From: Diphasiastrum complanatum
Lineage: Eukaryota > Streptophyta > Lycopodiopsida > Lycopodiales > Lycopodiaceae
Length of the DNA stretch: 64,000 nucleotides
Direction of reading: 5' to 3'
NCBI GenBank assembly: GCA_029204225.1
Contig: CM055098.1
Coordinates: forward strand, 18,757,303 to 18,821,302
Shown here: one piece after another, positions 11,579 to 21,655 of the stretch
Layout: each line of letters opens with the position of its first letter
How positions within the stretch are numbered: position 1 is the first letter of the stretch
Made by a program: the position numbers and the translations under genes
The notes under the pieces: generated by a model
What the model saw: only the letters and a program-made list of their open reading frames with translations
Told to the model about the DNA's origin: nothing
Database searches by the model: none

Positions 11579-12715
11579 TCACCATATCCATGATAGTGCT
11601 TCTTTGATGTAAACATCTTTGATGAGCTTGAGAGCTTTGCACCATCCTAGCACCTCCAAAATTGATTCCTTCCAATTTTCATGTAGATGCTTGACCTTGA
11701 GCCTTGCTCCTTCTTCATGTGCATGCTCCTTCGTGAGAAAATAAAGATTTCTTCTTGATTTATGAGGGTCACAAAGATCTAACATCATGTTAGCACAATC
11801 TAGAGAATTAGACTCATCCAAATTGGCAAGACTATGCATGTTATAATAACAAAGTGTTTGCATCATATCTTCATGCTTGTTTACCATGCTAATCTCTGAT
11901 CCAATGAGGCTAAATACTTCATTATGGAGATAAGTGTCTTTAGAAGACGATTCACTTACTCTCATAAAGAGTTTACAATTTGCCTCAATACAAATTTTCA
12001 AACTATGAGTGAACAAATCACTTTTGCTCTTGCATGACTCAAGAGCATACATTTGATGAAATAACCATTTGCTTTCTAATTGATCTAAAATCAATTTCAA
12101 CCTTTTAAGAACATCATCTATGTTCTCAAGAGAGACTTCATACTCAACTAGTATGGTTTTACTCCAATTTTGAGATGCAATGATCTCACTAAAGCAAATT
12201 GATTTATCAAATGACATAAGAGAAGTAAGTATGAGATGTATACCACATGAGATATGCTTCTCTTTCCCTTGAAATGTGAGACACATGGATTCAACCATAT
12301 TTCTTGAGTTTCTTTTTGGAATCACAGTTTGAGAAGGTCTCTCCTCCTCAATCCTTAGCACATTTGAACCTTGAGATGACTCCTTAAGATCCTCTTCATG
12401 GTGCTCCTTTTTTATGGAAATCCGAGACCTCCATGTATCATAATGATCACAACAAGTATGGCCATTCAATATGCATTTTCTATGATTATCAAGATTACTT
12501 ATGCTAGAAACATAAGTCCAAAAATCACCACAACTTGGCATGATTTTTCCAATATTGAAATCAAAAGGTATTTCCATCTCAATAAGGCTAACTACTTTCA
12601 TATGGATATAAGTGTCCACTTTGGATGCTTCACTTATTCTCATAAGAAGTTTACAACTTGCCTTTAAGATTGAAAACTTACAATTTTCATCTTTATGAAT
12701 GAACGCATCATTCAT
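11579..12715 (-). CDS. Copia-2 ORF2, unrecognised protein with repeated modules
   Basis: A 378-codon open frame with no recognised domain. It contains two diverged copies of one module. The first has CKLLMRISEASKVDTYIHMK (about 12590-12670) and the second CKLFMRVSESSSKDTYLH (about 11930-11990), each followed by V-SLI and a variable tail. A second motif, CFSEIIASQNWSKTILVE, sits between them and matches CFEEIFVSQKWIKAILVE in ORF1. The module period is about 680 bp. The frame opens at an ATGA overlap with the stop of ORF1 and is probably a shifted continuation of one longer protein. It occupies the place where integrase and reverse transcriptase should be. A captured host sequence or a family-specific accessory protein are both possible. 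Confidence 0.5.
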   Translation of the reverse strand: MNDAFIHKDENCKFSILKASCKLLMRISEASKVDTYIHMKVVSLIEMEIPFDFNIGKIMPSCGDFWTYVSSISNLDNHRKCILNGHTCCDHYDTWRSRISIKKEHHEEDLKESSQGSNVLRIEEERPSQTVIPKRNSRNMVESMCLTFQGKEKHISCGIHLILTSLMSFDKSICFSEIIASQNWSKTILVEYEVSLENIDDVLKRLKLILDQLESKWLFHQMYALESCKSKSDLFTHSLKICIEANCKLFMRVSESSSKDTYLHNEVFSLIGSEISMVNKHEDMMQTLCYYNMHSLANLDESNSLDCANMMLDLCDPHKSRRNLYFLTKEHAHEEGARLKVKHLHENWKESILEVLGWCKALKLIKDVYIKEALSWIW

Positions 12716-13404
12716 GATCTTATTGAAACCAAAAGATTATGAAGACATTTCCATTTCCTTGACTTCATATCTAATGTAAGTTTACAAGGAAAACATGCTT
12801 TGCTATACTTTAAGGCATCACACTCAACTAGTATTGCCTTAATCCACTTTTGAGATACAAAAATCTCTTCAAAGCATAATGGTTCTTCATAAGTTGACAT
12901 GAGAGCATAAATGAAACTATTTTCATTTTGTGATTGCTCCTTATTCTTGATTGATTTCTCTTGGATAATAACAATAAGTTTGAACTTGTCCAAAGTTTTA
13001 AGCAAACTACTCTCCAAGGATATGAAATAAATCCAAGTTACTTTCATGAAAGTGACATCTATCTTTGCATCTTGAACCAAACAATACACTTCCAAATGAA
13101 AAATTTCAAAAGCTTTGACATGTGTTGTGATGGACTCTTGAAGACAAATCTTGCAAGTCCTTGTGAGACTCCAAGCCTCACTCACCTTTCCACAAAGGAA
13201 ACACCTTTCCTTGGACTTGTCCTTCTTGTATTTGCATTTCGAACTTGAAGCTCCATCCTTCTCCTCGGCCCCCTTGCTTTGGTTCTTCTTGGATGGATTG
13301 GTCTTCTTTTTGTAGCATCTTGAGAAAATATATCCTCCCTTACCACAAAGGTTGCACTCAGGATCCTTTCTTTCCTTCAATAGGATGCCACCTATTGATG
13401 CCAT
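12712..13404 (-). CDS. Copia-2 ORF1, remnant gag start, zinc knuckle and repeat module
   Basis: A 230-codon ORF from ATG at 13404. The first residues, MASIGG, match the start of copia gag. The sequence then jumps to a zinc knuckle, CNLCGKGGYIFSRC, in which tyrosine replaces the usual histidine, and to a second partial CFLCGK motif. The capsid region is therefore deleted. The remainder (AKIDVTFMK, CFEEIFVSQKWIKAILVE, RKWKCLHNLL) is a third, more diverged copy of the module repeated in ORF2. Lysine-rich stretches around the knuckle would favour nucleic-acid binding. Function beyond that is unknown. Confidence 0.5.
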   Translation of the reverse strand: MASIGGILLKERKDPECNLCGKGGYIFSRCYKKKTNPSKKNQSKGAEEKDGASSSKCKYKKDKSKERCFLCGKVSEAWSLTRTCKICLQESITTHVKAFEIFHLEVYCLVQDAKIDVTFMKVTWIYFISLESSLLKTLDKFKLIVIIQEKSIKNKEQSQNENSFIYALMSTYEEPLCFEEIFVSQKWIKAILVECDALKYSKACFPCKLTLDMKSRKWKCLHNLLVSIRS

Positions 13405-15065
13405 GTGAATAAAAACCTATGATATGATTCTACAAATGTAATTTGTGACAGTCAAGAGACTAGATTTGAACATCTTCAACAATCTAGAAGGATCTACAAA
13501 AGATCTAGCTCACAAACCTAAGAATCAATCTTCACAGTAATGACTAGTCACTTGGAAACTTTGCTTTGATCACTAAGACAAAAGCACACAATCTTTGAAT
13601 CAAATCACTAAAGAAATCAGATCCAATCTCCTATTGGACTCATCAAATACCAATGACTCTTTCTTTTGAAAGTTGAAATGGATATGAAAAAGATTTGACA
13701 CCTAGATTTTCCTTTTCACTTGACTAGTTCTCTCAACACTTGAGATTCTTGAACAAAAGATGGGTTTTGTTTCAAATACATGAAAATCTAAATTAATCAC
13801 TTCTTTTGGACTCACTCTTGACCCAAATAATCTCACACTTGAGATTAGAATGAATTTGATTTGATTTGACAACAAACTATACCACTATTTTTTCATAAAG
13901 CTTAAAAATTTAGACAACTAGAGATTCACAAAGATCTCAACCATGCATGAATACTCAAATATGGACTCCTCCTCATTCTAGTCATCCAATGGGATCACAA
14001 ATTGACCCTCAAACTCTCACAAAGAAAGTTGAATAGAACTAATTGGAGTTTCATACATACTATGTCAATTTTTGCTCAACAAATTGAATTCGATCACTCC
14101 TATTGGATTCCGCCAATTACTCTACTTATTAAGACTTGGAATGAAATTCAAAATTAAAAGTTGTGATTTTTCTCACTAAGACATTGTGCTTCAAAGAGTT
14201 AATGCCACTTAGAAATATTTGATCACATAGGAGAAGACAAATTCTCCACCAATAACAACACAAAATGAGCTTCTAGATCTTGCCTTCTACAAAGGAAGGA
14301 ATTCTTAGAAAATTGGATATCTCTCTACTCATTTGCCATAGACACCTTAATGAATCTTTTCAAACCTCACAAACACTCAAACAAATTGAGTAGGATTGAA
14401 TAATGTTACTTGGATCTCAATCTCTTTTCTAGAACTTTCAATTGAAGCCAATCTATGTCAAATTCTACAAAAGATTTGCATAGATGCTCTATATGCACTA
14501 GAAACTCTCAAAGGTTTCACTTGGAGGACAGATCCAAGGATGTTTTCTAGCAAATTGATGTTTCTAAACTTGACCGTATCACTCTTGAACAAATCTAGAG
14601 TGATGGTACAATGGATTTCAACCTCTCACCTTGCATATCACTCCTTAATCTATGATTTTTAGTAAAATCTCTCTTAACTTCAACATACACTGAAAAAATC
14701 AGAGAAGATCAATTAACGCACCTATTTCAAGCTTCAATTTTAATTTTTTGGCTTATCTAATCCAAGAAATGATCAAGGGATTAGATTCACTATAGAAAAT
14801 GCTTGATTTTGCACCAAAAATCACTCAAATTGGGTATGTGAGTCAAATTCTACAAATTTTGGAATTTTCTCAGCCAAAACCGAAGCTGTACGGCCTCACA
14901 CGTGTGAAAAATATTCCTATAGCCCACAACAAGATCTGGACCAAAAATTTTGAGCATAGCTATCAAATCCAACTCGCTGCACAAAATTTGACTAGTTTCC
15001 AAAAAACTGCTAATTTTGGCTTTGATTTGGATTAACCCTATCAATTTCAACAAAACCTCTTGTAC
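13405..15065 (-). other. Copia-2 long untranslated leader
   Basis: About 1.66 kb between the primer site and ORF1 with no supported coding frame. The short open stretches in it are scattered in all frames. It is long for a copia leader and may include remnants of a deleted gag. Confidence 0.55.
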
Positions 15066-15080
15066 TAGGCTTTGATACCA
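15066..15080 (-). other. Copia-2 primer binding site
   Basis: The minus strand reads TGGTATCAAAGCCTA next to the 5' LTR, a one-base variant of the copia initiator-tRNA site TGGTATCAGAGCC. Confidence 0.85.
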
Positions 15081-15910
15081 TGTGAAAAAAGTACAAAAAG
15101 GACCAAGAGTGGATCCTAATCTGATCCTCAAGAGGGATTGGTTGTCAGATTACTTGATCTATCAATCTACTTCAGATTAAGATCAATCTAGATCAATTCT
15201 AGACACAAAATCCTAACAAGAACAATCATTAATTGAAGGTAAGTGTACTTTATGGTTTCACACATGTGAAACACTGTCTGAGTACGGACTCCAACCTGAA
15301 AATCAAGTACACATTGATAGAACCTCAAAACAATCAAAACAAATGTAGACAAATGGAGAGAATCACTCAAAATTGCTTCCAATACCAAGATTGGTCTCAC
15401 AATGATTATGCCCAAATGTAGCTCTATATATACAATAAGTGGGAGCTCGTGGTACTGATCATCCCTTTGATCCCACATGTGTGAAGGTTCTTTGTCATAT
15501 GATGATTCATCATGCAAAACTGACACTTGGACAAAACCTTCTATTTTGAACACTTTTGGTCCATTTTCCTTCTATATGGAGATCTACTTGGAAATCTTCT
15601 AGAAGTCAAAATTCGCCTACTTCAGCTTATTCCACATGTGTGATCTGTCCTCTACACATGGGATATGACACCTAACCAAAGTATGTGGCTCATGCAATCA
15701 ATAGATTGATGCCATGTGTCATATGTCTAGAAAACTAGTTTTTGGCCATTTTAGCCACTAGAACTTGAATTAAATCATATGTACAACATATATGATTGTG
15801 GTACATGACAAGTACACTAGTTTCACACGTGGGAACAGGCTCCACACATGTGTGTTTATCTATATACAGGATTTCTGGCCTCTACCAAGCTTATTTTTGT
15901 ATTTTTCACA
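15081..15910 (-). repeat. Copia-2 5' LTR
   Basis: Near-identical to 10613-11444. The minus-strand promoter box GTATATATAGAGC lies at about 15420-15435. The target duplication GATAG follows at 15911. Its right end lies only 37 bp from an inverted LTR of the same family. Confidence 0.93.
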
Positions 15911-15947
15911 GATAGTACTAGAATACCATATGATTGGGATAGAGAAC

Positions 15948-16779
15948 TGTGAAAAATGCAAAAATAAGCTTGGTAGATGCCAAAAATCTTGTATATAGAT
16001 AAACACACATGTGTGGAGCATGTTCCCACGTGTGATACTAGTGTACTTGTCATGTACCATAATCATATAGGATGTACATATGATTTAATTCAAGTTCTAG
16101 TGGCTAAAAAGGCCAAAAACTAGTTTTCTAGACATATGACACATGACACCAATTTATTGATTGCATGAGCCACATCCTTTGGTAGGTGTCATATCGCATG
16201 TGTAGAGGACAACTCACACATGTGGAATAAGCTGAAGTAGGCGAATTTTGACTTCTAGAAGATTTCCAAGTAGATCTCCATATAGAAGGAAAATAGACCA
16301 AAAGTGCCCAAAATAGAAGGTTTTGTCCAAGTGTCAGTTTTGCATGATGAATTATCATATGACAAAGCACCTTCACACATGTGTAATCAGAGGGATGATC
16401 AGTACCACGAGCTCCCACTTATTGTATATATAGAGCCACATTTGGCTATAATCATTGTGAGACACCAATCTTGGTTTTGGAAGCAATTTTGAGTGATTCT
16501 CTCCATTTGTCTACATTTTTTTTGATTGTTTTGATGTTCTATCAATGTGTACTTGATTTTCAGGTTGGACTCCGTACTCAGACAGTTTTTCACACGTGTG
16601 AAACCATAAAGTACACTTACCTTCAATTAGTGATTGTTCTTGTTAGGATTTTGTGTCTAGAATTGATCTAGATTGATCTTAATCTAAAGTAGATTGATAG
16701 ATCAAGTAATCCGACAACCAATCCCTCTTGAGAATTAGATTAGGATCCACTCTTGGTCCTTTTTGTACCTTTTTGCACA
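15948..16779 (+). repeat. Solo LTR of the Copia-2 family, opposite orientation
   Basis: An 832-bp sequence homologous to the reverse complement of the Copia-2 LTRs, with the same terminal TGTG and CACA ends and its own target duplication AGAAC at 15943-15947 and 16780-16784. Having its own duplication shows that it is an independent insertion that lost its body by LTR-LTR recombination. Its TATATATA promoter box is at about 16422-16432. Confidence 0.93.
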
Positions 16780-17063
16780 AGAACTACCTAGCTACATCAG
16801 TAATGAAGAATCTGAGCATGAAAAAAATGTGGTGCTAGGATATTTCCTTGAACCAAATGATGACCTAGATCTTTTGGCCACCTATCATATACAAGAACAA
16901 CTGAATATGCCAAAGAGAAATGGGACAAGAAGCACTGAAGCGCAAGTTAGGGTTAAAGCGCATGATGAATACCCAGACAACAAGGTGGATGTTGGATAGA
17001 TGTGGTAAGGTGACAACAATACACCCTTATCCCTGATTTCACATGAGGGAGTCGAGGGGTGGT
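16780..17063 (+). pseudogene. Gypsy A terminal coding remnant
   Basis: Open from the solo-LTR junction to TAG at 16997-16999 and in frame with the earlier gypsy A remnant. It encodes an acidic stretch (ELPSYISNEESEHEKN) without a recognised domain. A purine-rich run at 17044-17063 follows and may be the polypurine tract of gypsy A. Confidence 0.45.
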
Positions 17064-18656
17064 AAGTTTGACTTTACTTTGCCGATCTGGTTTTGTTATT
17101 TTTTTTTTATTTGTTGGTCAGCATTCTATCTTGTTATAAAGTACCACTAAAAAAAAATATTGTTTCAGTATGGGATTCGTTATTACTACATGTGAGATTC
17201 ATAGACACTGTAAATGGTGATCTACAGATATCTCAGTTGACTTGACTCCATTCACTCACGCTGCATTGCATCATGTAGGCACAATGTGCTTGGTCATTTG
17301 ATTGCAAGACCGTTGTCTCATGCATCCATACCCATGCATTTTGCATATACTTTGAGCTGCATAGGGCATTACATATTTTCTCCTATGGGCATGAGTGTTT
17401 GATCAGAAGCATAAAAGAGAGGGTAAGAGAGGAAAAAGTGGGAACAGAAACAGTGCAGTGGGGTGGGGAGTGACTCTATCGCCCAATAGATAAGGCATGA
17501 TTGACTAGACAGTTGCAGAATTTCAAGACGTGACGGATAAATAAAAAATTGAGAGTCTCCACATGATGGTTACATACAGTGAGATAACAAGCTTGAAACG
17601 TCACTACTTCTTTGAGTAGTGAACCATTTGAGACAGTTGCTGAAGGATATTTAGGCTTTGTACATAAAGTCAGATCATATGGGATGGATGATCTGCAACG
17701 AATGTATACATCTGAATCAGTACGTCCACCTACTGATATCAGACAACTAAGAAGATTCTTCTCCATATCCACTGACCGAAAACCATCTTTCGTAAGGTCC
17801 CTACTAAAACAGAAAAAGAGAGAGAAAGAAAAACTGAGAGAAAAGAAAAAAAAAAAAGAAAAAAAAAGACTTCAACTGTATCTATCAGATCTCGAACCAA
17901 TTTGTGAGGAAGAGTAAGCCTCGCACATCCATAAGAGGTGAGGACGATTTTCCTAATTGATTCCATAGACTAGCGGAAAACCAGTACTTCCTACCATCTT
18001 GTGTATTGGATCTTAGGACAGTAAGTTGTCCTACATGGACTACTGTCAGAATATAGGGCTTGAGAGAAGAGTCAGTACAAAGAGGAGACTAGATGCGTAT
18101 TCCCTGTTGAATCAGTTCTTAGAGAGTATAAGTTGAATGTCTAAACAAAAAAAAGAGTTGGTAATCACCAGTCTGGACCGGTTTCAGAGCTGGGGCACTA
18201 AAGCCTCATCGTGCATACATTCACACACACATCAATGACACAGTGTTAGACATAATACTGTTGACTTGCATCCATATCATCCTATCTCCAATCCTGAGAT
18301 TTGCATTTGCATATCCCTCCATGCATGGGTCCGAAAGTGGGCATTGCCTTACATCTGATGGAATTGGGAGCATTTGCCATGTAGGTCACAGGTGGGTTTT
18401 TGCAGGTATGAAGACACCAAATTGTTCAAAGATGATGTGGTTAAATCCAATCTGGTTGCAGATGGATCCTAAGGGCTAAATCGATGGCCTTTGGGTAGGA
18501 AGCTGTTGAAGACATCCTACCAACTCACTGTGGTTAGCATCACCTAGCAAGGGTGCTGAGCCCACTAAACTTGATCCACCACCAGGAGCAGGTCTGCAAA
18601 ACCAGAGACTTTGGATCTGCCGTATGAGGACCATACTACCTAGTGGTAGGCGCCAA
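17064..18656. other. Non-coding region downstream of gypsy A
   Basis: No coding region is supported. An open stretch at 17612-17917 ends in an A-rich lysine run and looks accidental. Homopolymer runs at 17100 and 17850 are visible. The region could include a 3' LTR of gypsy A, but no paired copy was found at the left end of the window. Confidence 0.35.
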
Positions 18657-20460
18657 TGTTAGCCAATATTTCTGCACGAAAAATCGGACTAATATTGAAG
18701 TTTAAGTTTGCAATAATTGAAAAAACCGGCATGTAAAACCCGATTATTAGAGAAAAATTGGCACAAATTTGTTTTACAACTGGGTCCCAGCCTGTCCTAA
18801 AGTGGCTAGACACAGTTTAAAAGTAAGAAACTGACTTTTCAAAAAATCGTCAAAAATATTTTGTGGTCAATTTTTGTAAGACCGAGCCAAAAGTGTCGGT
18901 CCACCTAGAATTGGGTCCCAGCCCGCCCTAAATGAGGCTAGAGCAAATTTTGCGGCCTTAGAAATGGCCGATAAATATTTTACGGCTTTTCAAAATAATG
19001 GCCAGTTGTAAAAAAATGGCCAGTTGTAAAAAAATAGCCGGTATGACCGTGCTGAAATCCCACCATGTACTGAGTCCATTTTTACTAATATATGATCACT
19101 CAGTGTATTTTTCAGGGAAACCGTGTTGTCGTGAGAGCCCTAGTCATGAATGCCAAAAAAGTCAACGACAGAAGAAAAAACCAAGAAAGAAAAGTTTCGG
19201 GTAAAAACGGGACTGGGAAATATGGATTCAGTGTCAAGGAGAAATCCTAACGGCAAAGTTTGGGCAATTTACGGGCAATTAGCGAAATGTGCGGCCCAAG
19301 TGGTTACCCAACAGGCCAAAAATCCAGACAAATGAGCAGTAGGCGCACGGCCCTTGAAAAATCAAAGAAAGGCAAAAAATGAAGGTACCCAAAAAAAAAA
19401 ACTGAAGGCCGCCTACTAAAAATAGAGGTTGAAAAAGGGCCTCACCCAAAATTTGGATATTAAATGCCAAAACACCTTGGAGGCTAAAAAATTTGGGAGG
19501 TACACCCACTAGCCATTGACATTTTGGGCTGTACAAAAGGGAAAACTTGAATGGCCTCCCTAGCCTTTGACAAAAATGGCATCTTGGCTAGTTTTGGAAG
19601 AGGGCCTTGAATGCACCACTCCCCCACTCTCTTATGGAGGCCACTAGGTGTGCTATCAAATGGGTTGAGGACAAATGGCAAAGAGGGCTTGAAGGGCATG
19701 AAAATTGGCAAAGCCTCATTTTGAAGGGGGGCACTTGGGATTTACTATAAAAGGAGGCCACTCTTTGTGTTAAGATATAGTTGATTGATAGTTGAATGAT
19801 AGTTGGCTAATGATGTGATAATGAGTTGATGGTGATAATTGGATGATAGTTGGATGATTATGTGATAGTTTGATGTGAGTTGGATGATGAGATGATGTTG
19901 ATATTTGCTAAGTTGAGAGTGAGAAGTCATTTGAGTTGGAAGTCATGTTGGTGCAGAGTCTTTTTCAGTGTGAGTCTGTTTGTTTGAGGAAAATTGTGGT
20001 TTAGTTCCATTTTGTGTCTAATATTGCTCAAGGTTAGTATTACTTTGATGTTAGTTACTTTGCTTGCTTGCATGTTAGATGTGTGGTGAGTGACTTTGTG
20101 GTTGGAGTGTGTTGTCTTGCGTTGGTGGTGCCATGAATACTAGCATGAAATTCTAGTTGGTGATTGTGGAATGATTGCATATTGGGAAAAGAGTGGGATG
20201 GATTGCTTGAGGGCTTGGTGTGAGTGATGGGTTGCGTAATTTTTTTAGCCATTGTATCTTTCTAGCCTGTTTTTTTTTACAGACTTTCGGTATAGTTTTC
20301 TCGCAACTGAACCATTAATATTTCAATTGCACCGTCCATATTCTAGAAACTGTAATTTTTTTCATTTTCTCGTTTTACACCAATTTGATCGGACACGCGT
20401 AAAGTGGAGAAAATTGCGTCAACATGCTTGGCTCTGATTTCTGCTACAAGGTTCATGACT
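18657..20460 (+). repeat. Putative isolated LTR with TATA box and internal duplications
   Basis: The sequence begins TGTTAGCC after a GGCGCCAA. It contains a duplicated stretch of about 32 bp (GGGTCCCAGCC...CCTAAA...GGCTAGA at 18781 and 18913) and a short tandem repeat, ATGGCCAGTTGTAAAAAA, at about 18990-19035. A TATA box, TTACTATAAAAGGAGG, is at about 19742-19757. These are LTR-like promoter features. No partner copy, primer site or target duplication was confirmed, and the right edge is a guess. Confidence 0.35.
19745..19754 (+). promoter_or_regulatory. TATA box of the putative LTR
   Basis: CTATAAAAGG in a region otherwise lacking such boxes. The same ATAAAAAGG/ATAAAAGG form occurs in the gypsy B LTR (24163) and at 57414. 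Confidence 0.5.
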
Positions 20461-21083
20461 AGAGTTTCCACGCAACCGCTACCTAAAATGGCACATTGAG
20501 GTAAGACTCACACTTTTCACAATCAGTTTATCTTCGTGATGCCATTTTTCTGTACAATGTCTTCTTTCAGTTGGAATAGAGTGTGGTATGTAGCCATAAA
20601 CAGTTTTGGTTTGAAGAAGGGTTTCTGAAGTATTTTTGTTGATTTTGAGTTTTAAGAATTGATCGTACTTTCTTAAAACGATAAAACCATCATTGTTGGG
20701 TGTGTATTATGTTTGAGGCTCCAATATTGGTACTGATATGTGATATTGGTATGATGTGCGGATGTACGACTGCTCTTGGTTTTCTTTACCTCTAGCGCGT
20801 CGATCCGATATTGGTACAGACGAGATGAAAAGTAGAGAGAATATAAGAACTTTCAGAGAGAATATTCTAGATTTTTCACTTCGGCGCGGCGGCTACGCCG
20901 CCTCCTCTTTGCAAAGATTTTGAAATGTGTGATTGTTTAAGAGACAGAGATCAGTAATGTGAAAAGTATGAAGCTTCCTAACTTTGAATGACAGTACTAG
21001 ACACTATCTAGTGTGATTTGTGGTACTCCAAACAGACAAATGAGAGATTTCTTGTCAAACCTCTCACACAAATAGCACTTTCT
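20461..21083. other. Unassigned region
   Basis: No ORF is supported. A GATATTGGTA-type motif recurs around 20735-20820, and a GC-rich palindromic patch GGCGGCTACGCCGCC is at about 20888-20902. The region abuts the leader of a truncated copia element. Confidence 0.35.
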
Positions 21084-21286
21084 ACAACAACTAGGAAGTA
21101 TTGTAAGAATCTCCCCCACTCAACAGATTTTCAATCTGTCTGATGCTGCCCTGGCCTTTTGGATGCCTCCGGGACTGTGCTTTTCACAACAACTAGGAAG
21201 TATTGTAAGAATCTCCCCACTCAATAGATTTTCAACTTGTTTGATGTTGCCCTAGCCTTTCTGATGCCTCCAGGACTGTGTCTTCG
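21084..21286 (-). repeat. 102-bp tandem duplication in a copia leader or gag start
   Basis: Two adjacent diverged copies (21084-21185 and 21186-21286) both contain ACAACAACTAGGAAGTATTG and end in GGACTGTG. They lie downstream, in the minus sense, of the primer site at 21452, within the degraded start of a copia element. Confidence 0.7.
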
Positions 21287-21451
21287 TTTCCCATTGATGA
21301 TTCTGAGCTCCAAACCTGCAAAATACACCAAAGAAATATTTCTTCCAGCCATTTTTATCTCTCCAAGCTTTCACCTCTCGTGAAGGACTTTCTCACTTCG
21401 TTGCGGAGCCTGTGACAAGTTGTATCCACTGATCAGGCACGCATGACTATT

Positions 21452-21466
21452 GCTACTCTGATACCA
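21452..21466 (-). other. Copia primer binding site of a truncated element
   Basis: The minus strand reads TGGTATCAGAGTAGC directly beside an LTR edge starting TGTCAAG (plus sense). The adjoining leader (21421-21451) matches the leader at 23737-23770 in inverted orientation. Confidence 0.85.
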
Positions 21467-21655
21467 TGTCAAGAATTAGATATGCAACATCAAGCATTCA
21501 CCATAAGCAATCACAACAAGAAGGCGGAAGAAGAACACGCACTGTCACTCTATCACACTAACTCATACAGAATGTGAAATGTACAAATAAACCTTGAACC
21601 CTTGATAGAGCGAGAAAACCTACGAGTAGAATATTAAACCAAATAAGCTATAACT
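21467..21655 (-). repeat. Small copia LTR, minus orientation
   Basis: About 190 bp, homologous to the reverse complement of 23535-23721. The two share GATGTTGCAT, GTGATAGAGTGA and the CGTAGGTTTTCTC segment. Its left edge abuts the primer site. The right edge is approximate because homology stops near 21635-21655. Confidence 0.75.

Larger units (their letters stand above)
10613..15910 (-). mobile_element. Copia-2: LTR retrotransposon lacking reverse transcriptase and integrase
   Basis: LTRs of 832 and 830 bp (10613-11444 and 15081-15910) flank a 3.6-kb body, with the target duplication GATAG at 10608-10612 and 15911-15915. A copia-type primer site and polypurine tract are present on the minus strand. 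The body has a remnant gag start and zinc knuckle followed by two long ORFs that resemble no retroelement enzyme, so the element is non-autonomous and must have moved using enzymes from a relative. The ORFs contain repeated modules, one of which is also found in Copia-3. Confidence 0.88.
1538..17063 (+). mobile_element. Gypsy A: decayed Ty3/gypsy-type element, interrupted by three later insertions
   Basis: The element is recognised from a gag-like reading frame in four pieces: 1550-3143, 9478-10612, 15911-15947 and 16780-16999. Removing each inserted LTR element together with one copy of its 5-bp target duplication leaves the pieces in continuous frame at each junction, which shows that they are one older host element. 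No protease, reverse transcriptase or integrase motif was seen between gag and the end, so it may be a non-autonomous derivative. A purine-rich stretch at about 17044-17063 could be its polypurine tract. The outer limits are approximate because its own LTRs were not paired. Confidence 0.55.

Noticed and set aside
17612-17917. 101-codon ORF ending in a lysine run
   Set aside because: The lysine-rich part comes from an A-rich simple stretch, and no domain or context supports it.
20888-20902. GGCGGCTACGCCGCC as a terminator hairpin
   Set aside because: Rho-independent terminators do not apply to this nuclear plant DNA, and there is no gene before it.
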